This document shows positions 1 to 7,723 of a stretch of DNA of 64,000 nt, one piece after another. Position 1 is the stretch's first letter. The number at the start of each line of letters is the position of its first letter. A program made the translations under genes and the position numbers. The DNA is from Aequorivita sp. H23M31 (lineage in GTDB: Bacteria; Bacteroidota; Bacteroidia; Flavobacteriales; Flavobacteriaceae), in assembly GCF_004022485.1 (NCBI RefSeq), contig NZ_CP034951.1, positions 868,001 to 932,000 of the forward strand, read 5' to 3'. A model generated the notes under the pieces. It was not told the DNA's origin and searched no databases. It saw only the letters and a program-made list of their open reading frames with translations.

Positions 1-64
1 TAATATTGAGTGCCCAAAAAATATAATTTTAAAATCAATATTTGGAAACGGGATTTGTCATCAA

Positions 65-98
65 TTAACCGAGGTTATTATTTGCAATTCGCGGTTAA
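65..98. repeat. Short inverted repeat upstream of the YciE/YciF-like gene
   Basis: TTAACCG at 65-71 is repeated in inverted form as CGGTTAA at 92-98, with a 20-base spacer. It lies about 75 bases before a stress-type gene, so it could be an operator or the end of an upstream transcript. No T-run follows it. The assignment is weak. Confidence 0.25.
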
Positions 99-170
99 CA
101 CGACAACATAATGGTCCAAAGAATATTCAATCAAAAAATAAATCTGTTAAAACCTAAAAACTAAAAAGCT

Positions 171-653
171 ATGAAAAACTTAGAAGAACTTTTCGAACAT
201 CAATTACAGGATTTGTACAGCGCCGAAAGCCAACTTGTAAAAGCACTGCCAAAAATGGTTGAAAATGCAAATGATGCCAAATTAAAGAAGGCGTTTGAAG
301 ACCATCTTGAAGAAACTAAAGAACACAAAACGCGTCTTGAGGAAATCTGTAAAGAATTAAAAATCGATCCGAAGGAGGAAACCTGCAAGGCAATGCAAGG
401 TTTGGTAAAAGAAGCCAGCGATTTTATGAAGGAAGTTAAAGACAAAGAGGTTCTGGATGCAGGGATCATCGCCGAGGCGCAGCGTGTAGAGCATTACGAA
501 ATTTCCGGATATGGAACTGCCGTGCGATATGCAAAAGAGCTTGGCCATAAAGACATAGCCAAGAAATTACAAAAAACACTGGATGAAGAATATAATGCCG
601 ACAAAGTGCTCAATGATCTCGCCGAAAAGCGCCTTAACCGCAAGGCGAAGTAA
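171..653 (+). CDS. YciE/YciF-type ferritin-like protein (DUF892)
   Basis: A 160-residue, almost wholly helical acidic/lysine-rich protein of the DUF892 ferritin-like family, whose E. coli members YciE/YciF are stress-induced. The length fits the family. Candidate di-metal ligands sit where the ferritin fold needs them: Glu19 in the first helix (DLYSAESQL), Glu48 and His52 (EETKEH), a second pair in EAQRVEHYEI and a late Glu in DEEYNAD. The start ATG follows an A-rich leader. A strong terminator lies just downstream, so the gene is probably monocistronic. The role in metal storage or oxidative/osmotic stress is inferred from the family; no substrate is shown by the sequence. Confidence 0.85.
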   Translation: MKNLEELFEHQLQDLYSAESQLVKALPKMVENANDAKLKKAFEDHLEETKEHKTRLEEICKELKIDPKEETCKAMQGLVKEASDFMKEVKDKEVLDAGIIAEAQRVEHYEISGYGTAVRYAKELGHKDIAKKLQKTLDEEYNADKVLNDLAEKRLNRKAK

Positions 654-670
654 TTACCCTGAATTAATCG

Positions 671-695
671 AAAACCCGTGAAAGCGGGTTTTTTT
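671..695 (+). terminator. Intrinsic terminator after the DUF892 gene
   Basis: AAAACCCG (671-678) pairs with CGGGTTTT (685-692) around a short loop and runs into a stretch of seven T. It separates the DUF892 gene from the DUF421 gene. Confidence 0.85.
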
Positions 696-710
696 ATACT
701 TTAAAAAATT

Positions 711-1235
711 ATGGGAAAATGGTTTAATATCTCTACCTCAACAGCTCTCCAGATTTTTCTGAGCACTCTTATAATTTATATTGTTGTTATATTTCTTACC
801 CGAATCTTTGGAAAACGAAGTTTTAGTAAAATGTCAAGTTTTGATTTCGCAATGACCGTTGCAGTAGGTTCCTTGATCGCTACCACGATCCTCTCTTCCA
901 ACGTATCTATTTTAGAAGGAGCATTCGGGCTTTTTCTAGTATATACACTCCAATTGCTTGCCGCATTTTTTAGGCGATTTAAATATGTTACAAATGCTAT
1001 TGACAATACTCCCCTCCTACTTATGAACGGATCCTCCATTTTGTACGACAATCTGAAGAAGGCAAGAGTTACCGAGGGCGATCTCCGGGCAAAATTGAGA
1101 GAAGCAAATGTGCTGGATCTTTCTCAAGTGCATGCGGTAGTTTTTGAAACCACTGGCGATATTTCAGTACTACATTCCGACGAGGATTCGGTGCACTTAG
1201 ATCCCTGGCTTTTAAAAGATGTGAATAGGGAATGA
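711..1235 (+). CDS. DUF421 (YetF-like) membrane protein
   Basis: A 174-residue inner-membrane protein. The N-terminal half has about three hydrophobic segments (roughly residues 14-33, 45-62 and 64-86). It contains the family-typical stretch TRIFGKRSFSKMSSFDFAMT followed by VGSLIATTIL. The C-terminal half is a soluble alpha/beta domain with EGDLRAKLREANV and QVHAVVFETTGDISVL, typical of DUF421/YetF/YdfR proteins. Some sporulating relatives affect germination, but the function in Bacteroidota is unknown. The gene starts right after the terminator of the preceding gene, so it is transcribed separately or by read-through. Family assignment is secure; function is not. Confidence 0.85.
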   Translation: MGKWFNISTSTALQIFLSTLIIYIVVIFLTRIFGKRSFSKMSSFDFAMTVAVGSLIATTILSSNVSILEGAFGLFLVYTLQLLAAFFRRFKYVTNAIDNTPLLLMNGSSILYDNLKKARVTEGDLRAKLREANVLDLSQVHAVVFETTGDISVLHSDEDSVHLDPWLLKDVNRE

Positions 1236-1367
1236 AAAGTAGTTATTGAGTTTTTTTCTCTGTACATCCTAACTAGTGTATACAAAAAAATATAAAAAGC
1301 TTTTCTTATTTGGAATTATTCCATAATTTTGGAATCTTACCAAACTGTCTCTTATTTAGAAATAGAA

Positions 1368-2630
1368 ATGTCCTTCGAGAGAACCCAAGAAAAACTGAAA
1401 ATTCTGGCAGATGCCGCTAAATACGATGTTTCCTGTTCCTCCAGCGGAAGCAAACGCTCCAATAAAACTAAAGGATTGGGAGATGCCACCGGAATGGGAA
1501 TTTGCCATTCCTATACGGAAGATGGAAGATGCGTTTCCCTCTTGAAAATCCTACTTACCAATTATTGCATTTTCGACTGCGCCTATTGTGTTACCAGAAA
1601 AAGTAATGATATTAAACGTGCCGCTTTTCAGGTGCAGGAAGTGGTTGACCTCACCATTAATTTCTATCGCCGCAACTATATCGAAGGTCTGTTTTTAAGT
1701 TCCGGAATTTTCAAAAGTGCAGATTATACAATGGAACGTCTGGTGGCAGTAGCCAAGAAATTGCGATTAGAAGAAAATTTCAATGGGTATATACACTTAA
1801 AATCTATCCCGGGAGCGTCAGATGAATTGATGAAGGAGGCAGGATTATATGCAGATAGATTAAGTGTTAACATTGAGATTCCTACAAAGGAAGGATTGAA
1901 GCTTTTGGCTCCGGAAAAAAATAGAGAGGATTTTCTTAAACCGATGATTAAAGTGAAAAATGAAATCATCCAATATAAATCGGAAAAGAACATCATTAAA
2001 AGCACCCCAAAATTTGCTCCAGCGGGACAAAGCACCCAAATGATCATTGGTGCCAGTGGAGAAACCGATCAGCAAATAATGTGGACGTCCAACTATTTTT
2101 ATAAGAAATTCAACTTAAAGAGGGTCTATTATTCTGGTTACATCCCTATTAGTTATGATTCGAGATTGCCTCAAATTGGTACAGAAGTTCCCATGCTGCG
2201 CGAAAATCGATTGTACCAAACCGATTGGCTCATGCGCTTTTATGGTTTCGATGTAAATGAAATTTTAAACAACGACCACCAAAATCTAGATCTTGATGTA
2301 GATCCGAAATTGGGATGGGCACTTCGGAATCTGGACCAATTTCCAGTAGATATAAACAAGGCGGATAAAAGAATGCTGGCGAGGGTCCCTGGTTTAGGAA
2401 TGAAATCGGTTTACAAAATAATTGAGGCTAGGCGTTTCCGAAGGTTGAACTGGGAGCATATTCAACGAATGGGAGTTGCCCTAAATAGGGCGAAATATTT
2501 TCTTATATGTGAATCAAGGGATTTTGAACGAAGGGACTTAACGGGAATACAATTGAAGTCGCTTATACTCCAAAACACCCAGAGTAAATACCGAAATTCA
2601 CTGGGACCACAATTGAATTTATTTACATAG
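1368..2630 (+). CDS. Putative DNA modification/repair radical SAM protein (SplB-related)
   Basis: A radical S-adenosylmethionine enzyme of about 420 residues. The CxxxCxxC iron-sulfur motif is at Cys67, Cys71 and Cys74 (NYCIFDCAYC). The C-terminal part has a helix-hairpin-helix-like region (VDINKADKRMLARVPGLG and GMKSVYKIIEARRFRRL), which suggests DNA contact. It matches the family named 'putative DNA modification/repair radical SAM protein' that always travels with a DUF4130 protein; here that partner starts directly after the stop codon. I chose the ATG at 1368 (MSFERTQEK) over an upstream TTG at 1329, which overlaps a promoter-like TAATTTTG. The substrate is unknown. Relationship to spore photoproduct lyase is distant. 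Confidence 0.85.
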   Translation: MSFERTQEKLKILADAAKYDVSCSSSGSKRSNKTKGLGDATGMGICHSYTEDGRCVSLLKILLTNYCIFDCAYCVTRKSNDIKRAAFQVQEVVDLTINFYRRNYIEGLFLSSGIFKSADYTMERLVAVAKKLRLEENFNGYIHLKSIPGASDELMKEAGLYADRLSVNIEIPTKEGLKLLAPEKNREDFLKPMIKVKNEIIQYKSEKNIIKSTPKFAPAGQSTQMIIGASGETDQQIMWTSNYFYKKFNLKRVYYSGYIPISYDSRLPQIGTEVPMLRENRLYQTDWLMRFYGFDVNEILNNDHQNLDLDVDPKLGWALRNLDQFPVDINKADKRMLARVPGLGMKSVYKIIEARRFRRLNWEHIQRMGVALNRAKYFLICESRDFERRDLTGIQLKSLILQNTQSKYRNSLGPQLNLFT

Positions 2631-3410
2631 ATGCCAATCACCGAAGAAACATATTTGATCTATGACGGAAGTTTCGAAGGTTTCCTGACCTGTGTTTTTG
2701 AAGTCTATAACTTGAAATTGGCTCAGCCCAAAATCATTCGTAAAAGTGCTTTTCAGGAGTCATTTTTCGCTTCCAATCTTGAAATCCGCACCGATCCAGA
2801 TAAGGCTGAACGGGTATGGAATACTATAAAAAAGAAAACAACCCTAAGGGGGAAATCCCGATTGTATTATGCTTTTTTAAGTGGAAAAGTGGAGGTAGAG
2901 AATTTACTATTGAACTATATTCAATATGCTTTAAAAAGCACTTCCCCCATAGATTCCAACTTTTCCAATCCCACGGTTTTGACCGTTTCCCAAATCGCCA
3001 AAAGTGTAGGCCGTGAAAAACATAGAATGGAGGCCTTCGTTAGGTTTCGACTCACCCAAGACAATATATATTTCGCCACTATCGAACCCGATTTCGATGT
3101 ACTCCCATTGATTACAAAACATTTTAAGTCCAGATACGCAGACCAGAAATGGATAATCTATGACCTTTCAAGAAATTATGGCATTTATTACAATCTGCAA
3201 ACTGTAGAAACAATCACCTTGGAGTTGCCTTCAAATTTCGATCCCGTCCATACGAGCGATGAATTCTTCTCACCTGACGAAATGGAATTTCAAAAGCTAT
3301 GGCAGGATTATTTTAAAAGCACGAATATTCCCTCAAGAAAAAATCTAAAGCTTCATATCCAGCACATCCCCAAAAGATATTGGAAATATCTTAGCGAGAA
3401 ACAGGTGTGA
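2631..3410 (+). CDS. DUF4130 protein, partner of the radical SAM DNA repair/modification enzyme
   Basis: A 259-residue protein of the DUF4130 'putative DNA metabolism protein' family. Its ATG abuts the TAG of the radical SAM gene with no spacer, so the two are translationally coupled. The N-terminus (LIYDGSFEGFLTCVFEVY) and the central stretch (VGREKHRMEAFVRFRLTQDN) are typical of the family, followed by YFATIEPDFDVLPLITKHF and YADQKWIIYDLSRNYGIYY. The central portion has been related to uracil-DNA-glycosylase-like folds in some relatives; I infer a DNA-base role from that and from the partner. No catalytic residue can be named from the sequence alone. Confidence 0.8.
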   Translation: MPITEETYLIYDGSFEGFLTCVFEVYNLKLAQPKIIRKSAFQESFFASNLEIRTDPDKAERVWNTIKKKTTLRGKSRLYYAFLSGKVEVENLLLNYIQYALKSTSPIDSNFSNPTVLTVSQIAKSVGREKHRMEAFVRFRLTQDNIYFATIEPDFDVLPLITKHFKSRYADQKWIIYDLSRNYGIYYNLQTVETITLELPSNFDPVHTSDEFFSPDEMEFQKLWQDYFKSTNIPSRKNLKLHIQHIPKRYWKYLSEKQV

Positions 3411-3507
3411 TTTAACGCAATTATTTAATGTTAGATAAAATGGAAACATTATGTTGTTTTTCATGGCAAGTTCGTATGGCCGGTCAGGAATCCATAGAAC
3501 AAGCTGC

Positions 3508-3945
3508 TCATTCGCAAAGGTTACTGGCCTGCCTGGCAATCAATATCCAATTGTCGCCTTGCTTTTGCCAAATATTGGTATAGCGTCTTGTAACCATCCG
3601 CCCTGCCTGGGGATAATTGCTGCCCAAAGTTTCCAAGGTTTCAGTGCCCATGGAAATAACCAGGTTATCCTTGACCATTATTTTTTCATTATGGCTTTCA
3701 AGGGATTTATACCTAATAAATCCGGATGCGACCATTTTTATCTGTCCACCCACAACCACCCTATTGATTGGGGCGTTTACGATCATATTTGGTGCCCAGA
3801 CCTTTTTTAAGTATATGGTGTCCTGTTTAACTATCGCTTGAGCCATTGCATTCTCAAGGGAATTAATTTCGGTTTCAATGGAATTAGATTGGGCAGAAAT
3901 ATATGTAGACCCAAGGAGACAAGTGATAAGAATTAACTTTTTCAT
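3508..3945 (-). CDS. Secreted NTF2-like (SnoaL/DUF4440-type) protein
   Basis: A 145-residue protein with a clear signal peptide (KKLILITCLLGSTYISAQS). The remainder has the alpha+beta layout of the NTF2-like superfamily: an amphipathic helix (IETEINSLENAMAQAIVKQD), a DTIYLKKVWAPNMIVNAP segment, then strands ending in RRYTNIWQKQGDNWILIARQ, the classic DUF4440 C-terminal pattern. It is convergent with the DUF4130 gene. Such proteins bind small ligands or act as isomerases or hydrolases; the ligand is unknown. The overlapping plus-strand reading frames here are antisense shadows. Confidence 0.75.
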   Translation of the reverse strand: MKKLILITCLLGSTYISAQSNSIETEINSLENAMAQAIVKQDTIYLKKVWAPNMIVNAPINRVVVGGQIKMVASGFIRYKSLESHNEKIMVKDNLVISMGTETLETLGSNYPQAGRMVTRRYTNIWQKQGDNWILIARQASNLCE

Positions 3946-4110
3946 TTTTGTGGTTTTAGATTTTAAAATATGCCTACTATTAATTTTATTGGTTTCATAG
4001 GTTTCTATTTAAAATGATCAGTCTATTTTATTCTTATACATTCTACAGTAACTAACGTTTTCCAGACATATGGAAATTATTTTTAGATTATTTAGTCAAG
4101 TTGAATGATC

Positions 4111-4854
4111 TTATTTATATTCAAGCCTGTCAATTCCTACCTCCATCAATTTCCTTCCAGCATGCAACAATTCTTCTTTAAGCTGATTATTGGAACAGAT
4201 TTCTGCCCTATTCCGAATTACTTTTGCAGCTCTAAGAAGATCCAAACCAGGGAGACCATTTTCCAAATCACGCTTGGGCCCAGGAAAAGGAAATTTATAT
4301 GGTCTGGGACATAATTCGTCCACCAATTCATCCAGTTTGCCACTCACGATGATGATTCCCTGTTCCTGTCCAGTCCGATTCAAGCCGTCTCCTATTTCCT
4401 GCATAAGAAAAATGCGGTCCAAAACCTGCTCGGTAAATTCCACTATAACGGCCGATTTTGGAGGAAGCGGTTGTGGATTGAGAGAGGCCCAGTTAAAACG
4501 ATCGGCAAAAATGGATTTAGGTGGTAAAGGTTGCGGATTTAAAGCTGCCCAATCCAAACGGCCCCAATAGATAGTATCATAGAGAGCGGGAATTCTTTCA
4601 GCTAGGATATTCCACAGAAAATCACTTAAATGCGATTCAGATCTCCAAGGTTGGGGAGAAGGTCCGAAATAGCGATTGCAGATTTGTCGAAGTATCGGAT
4701 CCCAAGGACCAGGTTTGTGAGGTTCCTCAGGATTTGGGGTATCACCGGAATTTCCATAGCCTAGATTTACAAGTGACATTAATTTTTCTTCCGAGATATT
4801 TACATATTGTCCACTGGTTTCCTGTTGCGCTGAGTTGGTATTTTCTGTTTCCAT
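4111..4854 (-). CDS. Uncharacterised protein with duplicated W-x-x-LNPQPLPPKS motif
   Basis: A 247-residue protein without signal peptide or membrane segment. The start is Glu/Asn/Gln-rich (METENTNSAQQETSG), followed by a Pro-rich stretch (TPNPEEPHKPGPWDPILRQI). Two near-identical motifs, WAALNPQPLPPKS (102-114) and WASLNPQPLPPKS (122-134), are spaced exactly 20 residues apart and separated by IFADRFN. The C-terminal half is helical (EFTEQVLDRIFLMQEIGDG; KLDELVDELC; LLRAAKVIRNRAEICSN). I recall the LNPQPLPP signature from uncharacterised proteins of several phyla but know no function. The gene stands alone between an NTF2-like gene and an AraC regulator. Confidence 0.7.
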   Translation of the reverse strand: METENTNSAQQETSGQYVNISEEKLMSLVNLGYGNSGDTPNPEEPHKPGPWDPILRQICNRYFGPSPQPWRSESHLSDFLWNILAERIPALYDTIYWGRLDWAALNPQPLPPKSIFADRFNWASLNPQPLPPKSAVIVEFTEQVLDRIFLMQEIGDGLNRTGQEQGIIIVSGKLDELVDELCPRPYKFPFPGPKRDLENGLPGLDLLRAAKVIRNRAEICSNNQLKEELLHAGRKLMEVGIDRLEYK

Positions 4855-5072
4855 GATTATTAGATTTTAATTTTCAACATTCCCCTTGTAATTTCTTCCA
4901 TATATAAATCGCACACCCCTCACCCATACTGATGGATTTCGATGGTCAACAATGGATGTTCCTGATTTATTAATTCAATAAAATTAGAACGGAAGAAAGA
5001 CCCATAAATAGTATGAATACGACAGAGGGTGTTAAAATTGAGACTTGGAAAAGTGAAAATTTCCCTTATTAA

Positions 5073-5927
5073 TCAGCCTATTGAAAACTCCCGCGGCTCC
5101 TTGGAATATTCAACTAATGGAGGAGGAGTATTAAGGAAGAAGTTTTGTGGGGTGGAATCGGAAAATCTTTTAAAGTCCTTTATTAGGTGCATTTGATCAA
5201 AATACCCACATTCATAGGTTATTTCCGTCCAATTTTTTTGGGGAAGGGCGCTTTTAAGTTCTACAGCGTGAAGAAAACGCAGCAACTGACAATATAGTTT
5301 GGGCGAAGTTCCTACCTGCTCTCTGAATTTTCTCTCAAAGTTCCGAGTACTCATGTTGGCCTTTTTTGCGTACACGTTTATGTTGGCAAAGCTTTGCGTA
5401 CGGTTTATTTCATTGGAAACTATCGTTATAGGATCCTTTTCATTGTGTAAATTCTTAAGTGAAATAAAATTTCTTAAAAAGGCATCAACAAGTATTGCCA
5501 TCTCTTCGGGCTTTACGGAATCTTGAAGACGCTTCTGCAGATCGGAACACTTTTGACCCCAAATACCCTCGGCGTCCACAAGCTGGTTGGTTATCCCGTC
5601 CAATGGGAGACCGAGCAACCGTTGAAAACCTGATGGGAGAAATTGCACCAGCCATATTCTATAAGTGCCGTTAAACTTCATCAACCCATTAAAATGCGTA
5701 GCGAGTCCTTGGATCCAAATGTTTGATTGCACCTCAAAAAGTGACCTTCCCTTTTCGCTGACCATTCCCAAGGGTCTATCATTAAGAAAAAAGACAAGAT
5801 AAGCTTCGGGAAGGGCGTGCCAGGGCTTTATTAAATCCTTTTGTTCAGTATCGAATTCCAGATATTGGTAATTTTTTACAAACGAGGACAATGATTTGCA
5901 AGGTGGAAGGAGCGTTATCTTTGGCAT
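5073..5927 (-). CDS. AraC-family transcriptional regulator
   Basis: About 284 residues from the ATG at 5927 (MPKITLLPPCKSLSS); an upstream TTG at 5987 would add 20 unlikely residues. The N-terminal 160 residues are a variable sensor domain of the DUF6597 type often found in flavobacterial AraC proteins (FVKNYQYLEFD; FLNDRPLGMVSEKG). The C-terminal 100 residues hold two helix-turn-helix motifs (FANINVYAKKANMSTRNFER and WTEITYECGYFDQMHLIKDF), followed by SDSTPQNFF. No target gene is evident. The 3' end is followed by an unannotated gap and the LNPQPLPP gene, while its 5' side faces the hairpin repeat array. Confidence 0.85.
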   Translation of the reverse strand: MPKITLLPPCKSLSSFVKNYQYLEFDTEQKDLIKPWHALPEAYLVFFLNDRPLGMVSEKGRSLFEVQSNIWIQGLATHFNGLMKFNGTYRIWLVQFLPSGFQRLLGLPLDGITNQLVDAEGIWGQKCSDLQKRLQDSVKPEEMAILVDAFLRNFISLKNLHNEKDPITIVSNEINRTQSFANINVYAKKANMSTRNFERKFREQVGTSPKLYCQLLRFLHAVELKSALPQKNWTEITYECGYFDQMHLIKDFKRFSDSTPQNFFLNTPPPLVEYSKEPREFSIG

Positions 5928-6061
5928 TGTCAGACAATTAGGTTTAAAATTAATACAATTCAAAATATCTTTCACTAATAAAGCCAATTTTGTGATGGAA
6001 TTTCAAATGGTACTTCCCGCTCTATTTTGAATATAGTGGATAAAGAAATTAACCCCGGCTC

Positions 6062-6889
6062 GTGTCCTATCTAGCGCAGTCGATACCTCAATACCTCTCG
6101 ACTGCGCTCGAGGTGACATTCTTTTTTTAAATCACTTACCAGGAAATTATTTAGTATTGTGACCTGTCGAGCGCAGTTGAGACCACAAGACCTCTCGACT
6201 GGGCTCGACCTCTCGACTGCGCTCGAGGTGACATTCTTTTTTTAAATCACTTAACCTGAGCTTATCCTCTATTTTGTCCGGTCGGGTGCAGTTGAAACCT
6301 TCAGACCTCTCGACTGGGCTGGACCTCTCGACTGCGCTCGAGGTGACATTCTTTTTTTAAATCACTTACCAGGAAATTATTTAGTATTGTGACCTGTCGA
6401 GCGCAGTTGAGACCACAAGACCTCTCGACTGGGCTCGACCTCTCGACTGCGCTCGAGGTGACATTCTTTTTATAAATCACTTACCATGAAATTATTTAGT
6501 ATTGTGTCCGGTCGAGCGCAGTTGAGACCACAAGACCTCTCGACTGGGCTGGACCTCTCGACTGCGCTCGAGGTGACATTCTTTTTATAAATCACTTACC
6601 ATGAAATTATTTAGTATTGTGTCCGGTCGAGCGCATTTGAGACCACAAGACCTCTCGACTGCGCTCGAGGTGACATTCTTTTTATAAATCACTTACCATG
6701 AAATTATTTAGTATTGTGTCCGGTCGAGCGCAGTTGAGACCACAAGACCTCTCGACTGCGCTCGACCTCTCGACTGCGCTCGAGGTGACATTCTTTTTAT
6801 AAATCACTTACCATGAAATTATTTAGTATTGTGTCCGGTCGAGCGCATTTGAGACCACAAGACCTCTCGACTGCGCTCGAGGTGACATT
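6062..6889. repeat. Tandem array of 115/97-bp units, each forming a long hairpin
   Basis: Seven full units follow a truncated leader. Taking the end of GAGGTGACATT as the border, units end at 6235, 6350, 6465, 6580, 6677, 6792 and 6889, so lengths are 115, 115, 115, 115, 97, 115 and 97. The 18-bp difference is an internal duplication around CTCTCGACTGGGCTCGAC. Each unit holds TCGAGCGCAGTTGAG and, 12 bases later, CTCGACTGCGCTCGA: a 15-bp hairpin with one G-T wobble. The spacer (TTACCATGAAATTATTTAGT) is also conserved. The second unit differs most in sequence. The core resembles the dispersed REP-like sequence common in flavobacterial intergenic DNA. No reading frame spans it. Confidence 0.95.
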
Positions 6890-6951
6890 TTTAGGTTTTA
6901 CCTCTTAAACCATCCATTTTGCTTTCTATATCCCAGTTGGCAGATAGAATA

Positions 6952-7386
6952 CTATATTCTTCTGTCATTTGGATCAAAGTCCACCGTCCATTCAATTCCA
7001 TATTTATCACGAAACATTCCGAAATAAGAGCCCCAAGGACTGTCACTTAAAGGATATTCAACATTTCCACCTTCGGACAGGCCGTTAAACAATTTGTCTG
7101 CTTCTTCCCTACTCTCCGCGTTAATGGCAATTTTTGAGCGGTTTTCATTTTCATTGACTCTTCCAATACTTTCAGGAACGTCATTACCCATCAATACATT
7201 ATGGCCAATGGGAAGGGTGATGTGCATAATTTTGTTGGCTTCCTTTTTAGAAATGGGGTATTCCTCACTGGCCATATCCCCAAATCGGGCAATACGCGAG
7301 AATTCTCCGCCAAATACAGATTTGTAAAAATTGAATGCCTCTTCGGCATTGCCATTAAAGTTGATGTAAGGGTTGATACGTGGCAT
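6952..7386 (-). CDS. VOC-family (PhnB/glyoxalase-like) protein
   Basis: A 144-residue protein of the PhnB-like branch of the vicinal-oxygen-chelate superfamily. It opens with the diagnostic MPRINPYINFNGNAEEAFNF, followed by YKSVFGGEFSRIARFGDM, and ends with SPWGSYFGMFRDKYGIEWTV, the usual C-terminal pattern. Such proteins are single-domain metal-binding dimers with very varied small-molecule roles; the E. coli PhnB name does not imply phosphonate metabolism here. The gene lies between the hairpin array and a flavoprotein gene, with a second VOC gene 2.2 kb away in the same orientation. Confidence 0.9.
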   Translation of the reverse strand: MPRINPYINFNGNAEEAFNFYKSVFGGEFSRIARFGDMASEEYPISKKEANKIMHITLPIGHNVLMGNDVPESIGRVNENENRSKIAINAESREEADKLFNGLSEGGNVEYPLSDSPWGSYFGMFRDKYGIEWTVDFDPNDRRI

Positions 7387-7723
7387 AATTTATTGTTATT
7401 AATTATTGTTAATTTAGATATAACATGGGACCGCTCTGCTTTAAGACCTAAGCCAAAAGACTTTGTCGGTTTCTTGGGCCAAATCAATTAATGAATCAAA
7501 AATAACCGCTAAAAGCCTGACTTCGGGCTTTGCTACGGTTCTATTTTCTTTGAATAATAAAAGCAGAATTTACTACTGTCACAGCTCCAAGGACTTAACT
7601 CTTACGTCCTACGTCTTGAATCCTACGGCTTTGGAGTTGGTAAATGGTAAATTATAGACATTTCCTTCGCATTAGCTTTTCATCTTGAAGCTATAAGCTC
7701 CCTACTTTTTGCTTTATTGGTTA
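7387..7723. other. Intergenic stretch with a weak hairpin
   Basis: About 340 bases without a credible gene. It contains AAAGCC (7512-7517) and GGCTTT (7526-7531), a small stem not followed by a T-run, and a low-complexity stretch of TACG/CCTACG repeats near 7600-7630. Nothing else was recognised. Confidence 0.4.

Noticed and set aside
3451..3841. Plus-strand genes inside the NTF2-like gene
   Set aside because: They are antisense to a clear secreted-protein gene and show no family resemblance.
4105..4570. Plus-strand open frames inside the LNPQPLPP gene
   Set aside because: They read the antisense strand of a gene with a repeated, clearly selected protein motif.
6062..6889. CRISPR array
   Set aside because: The units are whole-unit tandem repeats with conserved spacers; there are no unique spacers, and no cas gene is near.
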